A stretch of 64,000 bases of DNA from Phymatolithon calcareum (Eukaryota > Rhodophyta > Florideophyceae > Hapalidiales), in assembly GCA_977006965.1 (NCBI GenBank), contig OZ345375.1, positions 744,001 to 808,000 on the forward strand, written 5' to 3'. The notes under the pieces were generated by a model, which was given only the letters and a program-made list of their open reading frames with translations, did not search any database and was not told the origin of the DNA. Shown piece by piece: positions 53,771 to 63,818 of this stretch (position 1 is its first letter; each line of letters starts with the position of its first letter). The translations under genes and the position numbers were made by a program.

Positions 53771-54855
53771 CTGGAAATGTGAGCGAATGGTGCTCCGCGC
53801 TGATTAGTTGCACTTATAGCGTCGTTATACATTCGCATGACGGTCCCATTGTCGCGCCCGCTATTATGTCGCTGTCCCAAGGCGGTCGCTTTTTCCTCTC
53901 TCGACTGTACGCCGCACAACTTGATTCGCGATAGTCATGCTACTCGTGGAAGGTGATCTGTTGGGCCATACTTGCAGGTGTCTCTCGTGTGTCTATGCGC
54001 TGCATCAGCGATGATCGCTGTCTTTTGCGTAGGTTGTAGTATATAAGCTAGTTAGCTCCTTCCTCTGAGTAAAGGAAGGTGGGGAGTTCTGGATTTAGGC
54101 TCGAATGCTCGGCTCGTTGCACGCTCAACTTCGCCTGCACGGCCCTTCGACCACGCGGAGTCGGAGCTCTTCCCAACCTTCTTGTTCGCAACCGTCGTCA
54201 TGCAAGCCAGCACGGAGACAACTGCGCTCAAGTTTCCTCTTCCCTTTTTCGTGTGTCCGTTCGAACGTCGAAGGCCAAGCCAAGGTCACCGTCTGAGGAT
54301 GACGTCGTCCCTGTCTCGGAGGTTTCTGGACTTCGACTCGAGTGCATGAACCCTACACGCATCACGCCTGTGAATCCCTTCGACCACGCGGAGTCGGTGA
54401 ATTCCCAACCCTCCCTCGGCATATATCGAAAACTACGACGAACTAGCAGTGATGCTGCTGGAAACCCTTGAACGCAACCTAACGCAGCTGCAGATGAATG
54501 ATAGAACAGAAGCGGAAGTGAAACAAGCTATGGACAAACTAAAGATGCTAGAAAACGAGATACAAGAGGAGATGATGATGTGATGATGGAGGGGATATGC
54601 TGTAGTCTTCCCTAGAAGGGTTACAGCGCAATGCAAGCTGCTCTGGTGTCGGCGTGCGCCGGCGTTGAGGGCTTCTAAAATAAAAATCTACAATCCCCCC
54701 CCCCCCCGAACCCTTCTTGATCGCAACCGCTTCGCCGCACAATCCAGTTCGGTGACATTCGCGCTCAAGGTCCCTGTCCACTTTTCGCGCGCCTGTCTCA
54801 AGGTCGACGACCAAGCCAAGGTCGCCGCCGGAGGACGACGCCGACGTCTACATGC
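53771..54855. other. Repeat-derived region with a short coiled-coil frame
   Basis: CCTTCGACCACGCGGAGTCGG occurs twice (about 54144 and 54376), and CAAGCCAAGGTC occurs twice (about 54276 and 54813). A plus-strand frame at 54401-54583 reads as a coiled coil (LLETLERNLTQLQMND, then AMDKLKMLENEIQEE) without a clear start. A run of C9 sits near 54703. TATATAAGC at 54042 could be a promoter. Confidence 0.4.
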
Positions 54856-55266
54856 TTACTCTGTCTGGTGTCCCCTATCTATTGGGGGTTTTGTCGGCTT
54901 GTCTTTCTTTCCTCCTCTTTTTGTCTTGTCTCTCCCACTCTTTTCTTCTCTCTCCTCTCTTGGGCTTTTCTCTCCCGTATGGCGTCGGGTTCTTTTCGAG
55001 CCTGGCGCTACACTCATCTTAATCTTTGCCCGTCTTTCCTCGACCATAGCAACTTTTGAGGTACCCTTAAGGATTGTGGACCCAGTCTTGTCCAGAAACG
55101 ATACAGTAGAAATTAAACACGCTGGTTTGGGGCAGCAGTAGGTGAGGTAATCCTTCTCAATTCTGCGGTCGAGCGTTTTGTCATACACCAGAAGTCGTTC
55201 CTTGCCGACAAACGGCATCAGTGCTTCAACGATTTCCTTCGGAGTAGCACGCTTTGGCTTCGACAT
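54856..55266 (-). CDS. Hypothetical protein, possibly a transposase N-terminus
   Basis: 136 codons from an ATG at 55266. Residues 1-75 look folded (MSKPKRATPKEIVEALMPFV, then KDYLTYCCPKPACLISTV), and the rest is a Lys/Arg/Glu-rich tail that reads as low complexity. The Cys cluster could be part of a zinc finger. Being upstream on the same strand as the hAT fragment suggests they were once one element. Function not known. Confidence 0.35.
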   Translation of the reverse strand: MSKPKRATPKEIVEALMPFVGKERLLVYDKTLDRRIEKDYLTYCCPKPACLISTVSFLDKTGSTILKGTSKVAMVEERRAKIKMSVAPGSKRTRRHTGEKSPREEREEKSGRDKTKRGGKKDKPTKPPIDRGHQTE

Positions 55267-56677
55267 TGCCGAAAGAGCCCACACCCGGTATAACAGGGGT
55301 ACAGGTTGATGAGGCAGTGAACGGTGACCTTTTCAAAGCGAGGATCTGTTGCTGTTAAGGTCTATTGCAACCTGCACTATTGCAATGGAGTTCGTCGGGG
55401 CATTATCTTTAGTTATATTTATGAAGGCATGGATTGCAATTTCAATCTACTTCCAGCACTTTGCAAGTCCAAGGGTAGTATCATACTGCAGGGGGACAAA
55501 ATAATTTTATTGAATACAATTCAGTAGTGAACTGTAATTCGTGGCAACAGACGATATGATTGACCATGTGCAGCTGCAAAACCTGTATTACTGCAACGTG
55601 CATACGTTTACCGCCGCGTTGCAGTTAAGCAGGTTATACTGTACTCCTGCCTCAAATCTGCGAAGTAGCAGACGCGGTTACGAACACGGGCCAGGGATCC
55701 GCAGAGGGAAATCTTTTTGGAAAACTGTGGAAGGCAATGTAAGACCTTGAAACAATGTACTCTCTCTGCCCATCAAGATTCAGTGCAATTCCACTGGAAG
55801 ACCTCGCGGAGGAGTTGAGAGCTCAAGAGATGGAAAGAGTACCAAAACAGCATTTACCGATCAACGACTTGCGCAGAGAAAGCCCAGTGCTCCGCCTCCG
55901 AAGTAAGGGCTACCAGACGGTGGTGATGCTATGCTTTATTGGGAGGTTCCATGGGAACCCAGCTCTGGTAGTGGAGAGACATGGAGTGGAGGGAGTTTAG
56001 CTGATCCGCTTGCTCCGAAACACCATGCTGAAGGCTAGTTGGACACTGGACAAGAAGACTGACTGTCGCAAATAAAGCGCTTGCATCAGCCAACGTCTCG
56101 GGCGTTGAGCCCGTGCAATACGTCACTGACTATCAACCACACCCTTGGGAGAACAGCCCGTGCGAGGATGTTTTGGCGATGGAAGCTGTGATGAATGCGG
56201 GTGAAAAACTCTTGATTCCAACTTCCCGAGTTTATTGAAATGGGCAACTAATCTACTTTATCTAGGGTAAATGCACAACGGGGAAGGTCGAGACTGATTT
56301 GGCTTAGACTTTTGTCTAGTGCAGACAGTGAACCGCACGCTGACCGAAATGTTTCGTTTTACAGTGTACAGAGAGGTATGCGTTTTTGAATGTCCCTTAA
56401 CCGATGAATGTTTGCACGCAGCAGCAGTCCAGATATTGCACGTGTACAACTACGACAATCCGGTTCTCCAACAAGCGGTGTTTTTCCGAAAGGAGGTTCC
56501 AAAGAGCGACCGACCGGTGTTCAGCAACTATAGTAAGGAGAAGGGCGACATAGATCGCCAACTCTGGAGAACTAGATCGTTGAAGGCCGTGAACGCAATG
56601 TCGCAAAAGGTATCGGTCTAATGTTTCGAGTAAACTGCATGTCTTTTGCAAAGCCTATCAGGGGCAAGTAGTCTCCA
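55267..56677. other. No supportable gene
   Basis: Short frames only (for example 55755-56000 and 56319-56621, 81 and 100 codons, no motif). AT-rich with scattered inverted repeats. Confidence 0.35.
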
Positions 56678-56727
56678 AGCCTACATCGCTATCAGAAATG
56701 ATACTATTGTTTTACGTTAAAGGTGTA
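56678..56727. repeat. 50-bp repeat, uninterrupted copy
   Basis: Starts AGCCTACATCGCTATCAG and ends TTAAAGGTGTA. The same sequence is at 61140-62191, where a MULE-like element is inserted in it. This copy therefore shows the empty site. Confidence 0.8.
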
Positions 56728-56844
56728 TGTACATGACTTCGAAATAACCGTTTACAGCCGCAATGCTGATGTTCAAAAGATCCACAAAAAACATAGTTAT
56801 TCGCAAAGCTCTTCCAGGTTGCGTTTCTTGATCTGCAGAGACAG

Positions 56845-57900
56845 CTATTGGCGGCGAGGGTAGAATTGTCGGCAAAAATCATGGAAAACATGGTTTGCAG
56901 TTCCAAAAAAACTGTGAGCAGGTACAGAAACGAGTCCCTGTGTCGCGGTGTGCAAAAGGGGGACTTCGTGCTGCATGACAACGGGAAGCACAAACTGCTG
57001 AGGCTGACGCAGACGAATAGGGTCAATCATCACTCTGTGCAACGGAAACTGATCTTGTAGTGCTGACATAGTTCCTGGAACAGGTGTCGATACACGGCGG
57101 TGGTTAGGTAGGTTTCCTTGTCGCTCGAGAACGGAATCAGGAACGTGACTAGAAACAAAAGGGGGGTAGGACGAGCGATGCGGGTCGTCCAAGTGTGATT
57201 GCGCTTGAGCAGGCAAAAAGGCGGTCCAGTTAAACAAAACTGAAATAGTACGAAGCACAATAACAAGTTCCAGCACTTTTGACTTTTGTAGCGCAGCCCA
57301 TACCATCATCATAATAGCGTACTCATCCTCTGAGCTGGGCTTCTCGATGTCCCACATCAGATAGAGTATCCAGGGAATTGTGATCTGTCCGGTCTTGACG
57401 AGGACTGTCTTCCGAAACGTCCGAGGAAGATGGCCGATATCGACCAAGGAAAGAACGAGGAAAAAGCACTTGATAGTCTCAACTCCGATTTGGACCTTGG
57501 AGATATCAAACGGCTTAGCCCCAGCAGTCCAATCTCCAGGAACAACAGGAACTATGCTTGCACCGTTGGTGTAGAAGTAGGTCAAGATGGAGATGATTTG
57601 TCCGAGTAAACCGATCCACCAAAGGTTGACGCGGATATCGCCGAGAGCCCAGTTACGAATGGCGCGGATGGAGAAATGGATGGCACCGATCGAGACGGAA
57701 AAGAAGAGGAGGAGGACCTCCAGGTCATCAATGTCTTTCCGCCACGGGACGACTCCAAGATGCAATACAAACGAGATGATGGGCAGCGAATCGACCACGA
57801 CCTTGACATCGCTGAAGATTGAGAATAACCACGATAGGAAACATGTGCCTGTGATCAACGGAACAAAAAATTCTCTGTTTGAAATGGCGAAACCGGCCAT
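56845..57900 (-). CDS. Multi-pass membrane protein of unknown function
   Basis: 351 residues from the ATG at 57900 (MAGFAISNREFF). About six to seven hydrophobic segments in the first 230 residues (for example LITGTCFLSWLFSIF, LLLFFSVSIGAIHFSI, LWWIGLLGQIISILTYFY, TIKCFFLVLSLVDIG) are followed by a long Pro/His/Gln-rich tail (residues 235-351), probably cytosolic. No transporter or enzyme motif is recognised. Its downstream neighbour is the repeat field at 58-60 kb. Confidence 0.7.
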   Translation of the reverse strand: MAGFAISNREFFVPLITGTCFLSWLFSIFSDVKVVVDSLPIISFVLHLGVVPWRKDIDDLEVLLLFFSVSIGAIHFSIRAIRNWALGDIRVNLWWIGLLGQIISILTYFYTNGASIVPVVPGDWTAGAKPFDISKVQIGVETIKCFFLVLSLVDIGHLPRTFRKTVLVKTGQITIPWILYLMWDIEKPSSEDEYAIMMMVWAALQKSKVLELVIVLRTISVLFNWTAFLPAQAQSHLDDPHRSSYPPFVSSHVPDSVLERQGNLPNHRRVSTPVPGTMSALQDQFPLHRVMIDPIRLRQPQQFVLPVVMQHEVPLLHTATQGLVSVPAHSFFGTANHVFHDFCRQFYPRRQ

Positions 57901-59056
57901 TTCGACAGCGTGCAAGAAAAAGCGGGCTGAGAAGGGTCGAGAATGGTGTTCGGATGTCGACGCTCTTTCTAAACCTTGGCCACAGCTTTAAAGGAATCAT
58001 CGATGCCACTTTGCATGTTCCATGCAAATGACGCGTCTCTGAAATAGTAAAAGTGTTGAAGACGGTTCACCCAAACTGTATAGAGCGTGCTGAAGAAAAA
58101 GACCGAACTGAGAAATTAAACGGAAATTAAAAAATAAGCTAATTTGAACCACGGTCTGCCTCAAGACCGTGCTGAAGAAAAAGACGGAAGTGCAAAAATT
58201 GGTCACAGGCGTGCAAGAAAAAGACAGAAGTCCAAAATTAATTTGAACAGAGATCCATCATGCACGTGCCGCGCAAATGACGCGTCTCGGAAATAGTAAA
58301 TGTGCCGAGGACGTTTCACCTAAACTGTATAGAGCGTGCTGAAGAAAAAGAAGGAACTGAGAAATTAAACGGAACTTAAAAAATAAGCTAAGTTGAACCA
58401 CTGTGCGCCTCGAGATTCTGAAGAAAAAGCCGGAAGTGCAAAAATTAGTTGTAACCGCAGTCCAGCACACTCACAGGCGTGCTGAAGACATAGACGGAAG
58501 TGGAAAATAAACTTGAACAGCGGTCCGTAATTTTGAGTGTCCTACTTTTTTAGAATATTTGCATTGACATTGTTACCGATGTCTCATATGGATGAGGGAC
58601 AGAGTTGTCCCACATCTCCTCGTCGCACCGTCCGTGCTGAAGAAAATTACGAAAGTGAAATATTAATTTGAATCGCAGTCCGTCATACGCAAAGGCGTGC
58701 TCAAGAAAAAGAGGGAAGTGAAAGAGTAATTTGTACCACGTTCGACCTCGAGATCGTGCTGAAGAAAAAGCCGGAAGAGCACAACTAGTTTGAACCGTGG
58801 TCAGTCTTGGTGAAGAACAAGACGGAACTGAAAAATTAAACGGAACTTAAAAATAAATTAATTTGAACTACTGTACATCTCGACATCGTGCTGAAGAAAA
58901 AAGCAGGAAGAGCAAAATTTGTTCTAACCGCTGTCCATCCATACTTGTACGTCTGTGACTACAGCTCTAGTCACAGGCGTGCTGAAGAAAAAGAAGGAAC
59001 TGAGAAATTAAACGGAACTTAAAAATAAGCAAAGTTGAACCTCTGTCTGCCGCAAG

Positions 59057-59138
59057 ATGGTGCTGAAGAAAAAGACGAGATCTCGCCTTTTTCTTCAGCA
59101 CCATATTTCATGTTATCACTCTCGAGAGTGATAACATG
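59057..59138. repeat. Two adjacent palindromes
   Basis: 59057-59104 is a 48-bp palindrome around GAGATCTC, made of the GTGCTGAAGAAAAAG motif and its complement, with one mismatched pair. 59109-59138 is a perfect 30-bp palindrome around CTCGAG (CATGTTATCACTCTCGAGAG and onward). Confidence 0.9.
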
Positions 59139-59295
59139 GACAGCGGTCAGAAATTCATGACGACACCCAGTGTTTACGCGGAGCGATCGCCCTGCCCAAA
59201 ATGCGCCCGACAGCAAGGCGTCTATCAGAAATGACTATTTTGCCTCTAGGTCAATATTCTCAAAAATATTAATTCCTGGGAGGAAGCATCTTGCG

Positions 59296-59406
59296 GACCA
59301 GAGATATGCACTTGGGCCACCTATAGGAAGGCATTGAAATCGCCGCTAACCACTAACGGCGATTTCAATGTCTTCCTATAGGTGGCCCAAGTGCATATCT
59401 CTGGTC
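59296..59406. repeat. Long hairpin, 50-bp arms, one mismatch
   Basis: The left arm begins GACCAGAGATATGCACTTGG and ends AATCGCCG; the right arm is its inverted complement with one mismatch. The loop is about 10 bases (CTAACCACTA). Such near-perfect arms imply recent origin or selection for the fold. Confidence 0.92.
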
Positions 59407-60121
59407 GACAAGATTAATAATTATTATTCTTAATTTCTGGAGATTTTGGCGGAAACAAGGGGAACGTATTTGAGGTTTGGGTTGGACTTGGTTCTGCAAG
59501 TTGCGAGAAACTACGTCAGTCCTCAACCTGGTCTCCATGCTACTGGTCCACTTGTGGATATGGGACGGTGTTCGCCCATATCTACCTGTCGCAAAAGAGA
59601 GTGAAAAATTTTAATTATTAAATTTGAACCACATTCCACCTCGAGATCGTGCTGAAGAAAAAGCCGGAAGAGCACAACTAGTTTGAACCGTGGTCAGTCT
59701 TGGTGAAGAACAAGACGGAACTGAAAAATTAAACGGAACTTAAAAATAAATTAATTTGAACTACTGTACATCTCGACATCTTGCTGAAGAAAAAAGCAGG
59801 AAGAGCAAAATTTGTTCTAACCGCTGTCCATCCATACTTGTACGTCTGTGACTACAGCTCTAGTCACAGGCGTGCTGAAGAAAAAGAAGGAAGTGAAAAA
59901 TTAATTGATTCGCAGTCTGTCAAACTGTACTCAAGTGTGGTTCTCGGCAACGAGGAGGGTTGCCAGAAACTTTGTTTATTTTCGGAAAATTTTGTACTAT
60001 TTTTGAGAGTCTGAAAAATTACCTGTTTGGCTGATGGTGCAGTTTCGCTATAATACAGCAACAGAACTTCACTTTCGTATTGGCCACGCCGAATCAATCT
60101 TGTCTCTCAAACTCGTACATC

Positions 60122-61126
60122 ATGGGTCGAGGAAACGCTGTGCTTGACGCTGATGGCATTGGCGGTTCTTGCAGTTCTTGCTCTGAACATTTTTCTCCAC
60201 TTCTCGTCGAACTTGAACAAGTGCGTCGGCATGGCGCAGCAGTACAGATGGAGCGGGAAAACCAAGTCAAAAAGAAACAAGGCGTACGTTCGCAGGGTCA
60301 CCGCAAAGCAAGACGGCAATGGCTGTGGTCCCATGCATTGAGCTCAAGCGGCGAGTGGGTTGGACATGCTCAATGTCTGGCAAAGCTCACAAAGACCAAC
60401 AAAGACACTCTGGCCAAGTTGCGTCGTTGCTACCTGGAAAAAGGTCGGCAACGGCGCAAATATCCCGCCTGTATGGTGCTGCAAAATGAGACACTGCTGA
60501 AAGACTTGGTTCACAACGACGAGCAGGAGCCTGAGGAGTGGACATCGCTTGAAGTTCGACGAAAGTGGCTAAAACAGCAAATGGAGGACACAGGGAACCA
60601 GCGTACTTCAGTTTTTCTACGTGTTGACTCAAGCTCGCCACCATTGCATGGTAACGTGTTCAAAAAGGTTGCCCAGAAGCAAAAGCAGTTCGAACTGTTC
60701 AAGATTTTTGTCAGTGCAAACAGTGTGCCAACTAGACCGCAGCTGCGAGGCGAGACACATTATTTCAAACCCACAATCCGAAGAATCCGTCCCCCGGCGA
60801 AACTAAAGGAAAGTGCCAGCGAACTTCAACATGAGCGATACCTCGAAATGATGCAAGAATCGCTCACGTTTCAGTTCAACGAAAGTCTGAAAGCACACAC
60901 TCCACCACTCCAAACAGTTGGACACGATACCATTTGTCGGTGGCTCAAGCGGTACTTCCCTTTCCACTTTGTAGTTCCTGCGCAATCTGATTATTGCGCC
61001 CCGCTCGAGGCGAGCGAGGCTTTCCCCGGCGAAAGCGCGATTGACAGCCCGGTACTCGCTGCATTCATCGACTCGCTTGCGGAGTGGATTGACAGTATTA
61101 GTCAGGATACAGCTATCATACAGTAA
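60122..61126 (+). CDS. Orphan protein with transposase-like DNA-interaction motif
   Basis: 334 residues from the ATG at 60122. An N-terminal Cys pair (GSCSSCSEHF), a basic region (residues 60-140) and, near 285, HDTICRWLKRYFPFHFVVPA then QSDYC. H-x-x-[IL]-x-x-W-L-x-x-[FY]-F-P followed by a P-x-x-D-Y-C pattern occurs before the catalytic domain in several DDE-type transposase families. No DDE core follows: the frame ends after VLAAFIDSLAEWID. It may be a truncated or domesticated transposase. It lies between a repeat field and a MULE-like element. Confidence 0.45.
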   Translation: MGRGNAVLDADGIGGSCSSCSEHFSPLLVELEQVRRHGAAVQMERENQVKKKQGVRSQGHRKARRQWLWSHALSSSGEWVGHAQCLAKLTKTNKDTLAKLRRCYLEKGRQRRKYPACMVLQNETLLKDLVHNDEQEPEEWTSLEVRRKWLKQQMEDTGNQRTSVFLRVDSSSPPLHGNVFKKVAQKQKQFELFKIFVSANSVPTRPQLRGETHYFKPTIRRIRPPAKLKESASELQHERYLEMMQESLTFQFNESLKAHTPPLQTVGHDTICRWLKRYFPFHFVVPAQSDYCAPLEASEAFPGESAIDSPVLAAFIDSLAEWIDSISQDTAIIQ

Positions 61127-61177
61127 ACCTCCAAAACTGAGCCTACATCGCTATCAGAAATGATACTATTGTTTTAC

Positions 61178-62170
61178 GAGGAAATTCACTACATGGCCAC
61201 CAAAAATTGGCAAAATTCACTACATGGCCATCTCTAGCCATCTCTACTACTCACCCCTAGCCAAGCGTACTTTCATAGCTCACTGCAGCCAAAACTACTA
61301 CTCATCCGTTTGTCAAAGCAATCTATGGCACAGTAAAATTTATCGCGCGCGCTACGCTCCACGCTTTAGACCCTTGTCGCAAGCAGCATCTCCGTAATCG
61401 CAGAAGGTAAGGTCGATAATCATGGACTGAGCCGCTTTGTAGATGTGTTTTCATTTCGGACTGCAAGTACGGCCTCTTGCGCTTGCGGCCCGGCTTATCC
61501 GCAAAGTCAAACGGCACGAAATCATCCTGTATGAGCTGGTCTCCAGTGACTGCAACACGCGTCATGCTGCCCGCATGCTGCTTGGCCCACGTTCTCAACG
61601 ACCATACATCCCTGTACCAGTGCTCGTTCCACGGGTCGAAAGACACCGGATGCTGCACCAAGCGCCTAGAGGCGTACAAAAGTGCAGTGATGACGGTGGC
61701 TACATGGCCAATGGTGCTCTTCAAAGTGGCGGCAGGAACATGCAGCACGGTAATCGCTGCTAACTGTCACATTGCATGGTTCCTCTTCATTGCGAACAAC
61801 ACAGCTGAGCGCGCTGACGTGAATGCGGAAGGTTCAAACTGTGCGCGGACTACAGATGAGTGTTAGGCGTTTTTTGTTGAGCTTCGCCACGAGGTGGGCT
61901 TTGCCCATCGACGTGTTGTGGGATATCACGATGTAGACAACGTGTCAAAGCTTGATCCGGCGTAGTCGCCCACCTGTTGCACAAGCTTCTTCTTTTCCAT
62001 GATTTCGGAGTGGTTAGTGCGGGAGTGTTGTGTGTTGAGCGTTGCAGATGAACACGACAACGTGCTTAAAGAGCGCCGTCGTATTCGTAACGGATGAGTA
62101 GTAGATTTGACGAGAGATGGCCATGTAGTGAATTTTGCCAATTTTTGGTGGCCATGTAGTGAATTTCCTC
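61178..62170. mobile_element. MULE-like element, long inverted repeats, 10-bp target duplication
   Basis: Inverted repeats of about 58 bp match perfectly (starting GAGGAAATTCACTACATGGC) and continue imperfectly to about 80 bp. ATTGTTTTAC flanks both sides (61168-61177 and 62171-62180). The uninterrupted copy at 56678-56727 confirms a 10-bp duplication. Long inverted repeats plus 9-11-bp duplications define Mutator-like elements. Each inverted repeat contains AATTCACTACATGGCCA twice. Confidence 0.88.
61323..61748 (-). pseudogene. Possible MULE transposase C-terminal remnant
   Basis: A 141-codon frame inside the element. WNEHWYRDVWSLRTWAKQHA then VTGDQLIQDDFVPFDFADKP and GRKRKRPYLQSEMKTH resembles the end of MULE transposases, where a Y-S-V-x-x-Y/W region is followed by P-P and a GRP-K-K-R basic motif. 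The catalytic domain and SWIM finger are absent, so the element is non-autonomous. Confidence 0.5.
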
Positions 62171-62189
62171 ATTGTTTTACGTTAAAGGT

Positions 62190-62226
62190 GTAATGGGTGC
62201 GCGGGCGTAGGCTGCTCAGTTTGCCA
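62190..62226 (-). repeat. Split direct repeat, outer copy (B2)
   Basis: 37 bp starting GTAATGGGTGCGCGGGCGTA, identical to 62539-62575. It marks the 3' boundary of the tyrosine-recombinase retrotransposon; sequence left of it matches the 50-bp repeat at 56678-56727, which diverges exactly here. Confidence 0.8.
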
Positions 62227-62538
62227 AAGACACATAATTTACTTTGCCAGAGGAAATTTTGGGTAATTGGTAGAAGTAGAGAGGAAATTAAAGGGGCTCA
62301 GACGTGCGCCCATAAAGAACGAACTACGAACAGAGAGAGAGGTGGCTCGAAGAGCAGCCAGTGATGGGGAGGGAGGGATGGTAGGATAGAGAAAAGAAGT
62401 GACTGCCCAAGTCGGGCCGGTCGCGCCGTCCGCTATCCAAAGTACTTGTACTCTCGCGCGACGGTACCGCGCTGTACGTACAATTACATTGCATAATTCG
62501 CTGTCAAGTAATTACAATGTGATTTGACAATACAGGGC

Positions 62539-62575
62539 GTAATGGGTGCGCGGGCGTAGGCTGCTCAGTTTGCCA
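62539..62575 (-). repeat. Split direct repeat, inner copy (B1)
   Basis: Identical to 62190-62226; it overlaps the last codons and stop of the recombinase gene (stop at 62565). The 312 bp between the copies would be A2. Confidence 0.85.
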
Positions 62576-63818
62576 CAGAAATCGCGACTGGGGACGGTGT
62601 ACCCAGCTCGGCCGGGTCCCCGAGCGAGAGGAAGCGGCCGAAAAAGAGCCGTGCTGCATCATTGACTCGCGTCAGCGGGTCTAGATAATGGCGAAACACG
62701 ACATCCGTGGAAGTGTGGTTGGAAAGCCGCATTATCAGCGGCAAACGAAGCCCGACGGAGTACGCTGCAGAGATTCCACCACTACGAACGGAGCGCGGGG
62801 TAAATTTCATTCCTATGGGCGGGTTCACACCGAGATGCGTGGCCAAAGAGCCCATGCTGTGTGAAAGAGAGGAGGCACTGGCAGGGCGCGTCGGAAGTCC
62901 TGTAGACGGGAATAACAACCATGCCGGCTCTCGCGCCGCAGCTAATAGACGGGAAAATAATTGAAACAGTTGGTCATGTAATCCATGGAGAGGGATCCGA
63001 AGGGCGATGCGAGGCGTGACGCCGGTCTCGGAGTATTTAAACTTCCGCAGCTGGATAGCTAACAATGTTGGAGAAAGCTCCACATCCGTGGCGGCGAGCG
63101 GGTAAACGCTCCCCGGGCGGGCACAGAGGAGAAAACAGATCGCGAGCAGTCCCCATTTGCGAAGTCGGTCCACACGATTTGCCTGGATAGCAAGCTGCAG
63201 GGCGTAGTAGGCGACGGAAGCTGGGAGGGGTGCAGACCGCTCTGGCGCCCCGGTGCGTCGCCGTGCGTCCATGGCACGGAAGCCTGACCGAGTCGCCTTT
63301 ACGGTGGGGTGATCAGTGGGGTCCGGTAGGCCATATCGGTTGTGTTGCGCGGCGATGGCGGCTATGTAGGGCCGAAGAGATGTTCCTCGCACGGTTCCGC
63401 GATCATAAACGAAGCCAAGATAGCAACATACAGTGTGTGGTGTGGCGGGAAGACGACGTAAGCAGGCACGGGCGCAAAACGCCGAAAAGGCATCCCAAAG
63501 GCGTTGATAGTTCGCCTGCGTAGAGCCTGCGTATGAATTTGCCAGAAGCGTGGCGGCCGTGGATGCACCAGCACAGTGACCCAGTTGATTCAGTGCAACT
63601 AATCGCCCCTCCTCGCGCCAGCGCTGTGCTGCCCTTGCTGAGCGTGAGGGGTGGGAAATGCGCCGAAGTCGAACGCCACGCTGCGCCAAGGGGGAGTGTA
63701 GGATTCGGCTAAAGTGCACCGGCGAGCTACGGCCGAGGCGGTGTGGTACCAGGCCTGTCCTGTCCAGCTGGGGCAAACCATGACGCCCGAGCGCAATGCG
63801 GCGAGATGACGGCACCAC
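62565..63818 (-). CDS. Tyrosine recombinase of a DIRS-like element
   Basis: 417 codons, the first part overlapping the polymerase frame, so the real start may be internal. An N-terminal SAM-like core-binding domain (SYAGSTQANYQRLWDAF, then LPATPHTVCCYLGFV) precedes the catalytic domain: FLLCARPGSV (first Arg), TPRSVRSGGISAAYSVGL (R-x-G box with second Arg) and LSNHTSTDVVFRHYLDP (nucleophile Tyr). This recombinase inserts circular DNA copies of the element without target-site duplication. The frame is intact, so the element may be recent. Confidence 0.85.
   Translation of the reverse strand: MVPSSRRIALGRHGLPQLDRTGLVPHRLGRSSPVHFSRILHSPLAQRGVRLRRISHPSRSARAAQRWREEGRLVALNQLGHCAGASTAATLLANSYAGSTQANYQRLWDAFSAFCARACLRRLPATPHTVCCYLGFVYDRGTVRGTSLRPYIAAIAAQHNRYGLPDPTDHPTVKATRSGFRAMDARRRTGAPERSAPLPASVAYYALQLAIQANRVDRLRKWGLLAICFLLCARPGSVYPLAATDVELSPTLLAIQLRKFKYSETGVTPRIALRIPLHGLHDQLFQLFSRLLAAAREPAWLLFPSTGLPTRPASASSLSHSMGSLATHLGVNPPIGMKFTPRSVRSGGISAAYSVGLRLPLIMRLSNHTSTDVVFRHYLDPLTRVNDAARLFFGRFLSLGDPAELGTPSPVAISVAN

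Larger units (their letters stand above)
58020..60010. repeat. Complex repeat field built on a GTGCTGAAGAAAAAG motif
   Basis: The core GTGCTGAAGAAAAAG-n-CGGAAGTG, with variants, recurs at least fifteen times, alternating with AAATTAAACGGAACTTAAAA and TTTGAACC. A block of about 250 bp at 58735-58990 is repeated almost perfectly at 59628-59885 (one difference seen). Hairpins lie between those copies. No convincing gene is inside. Confidence 0.9.
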
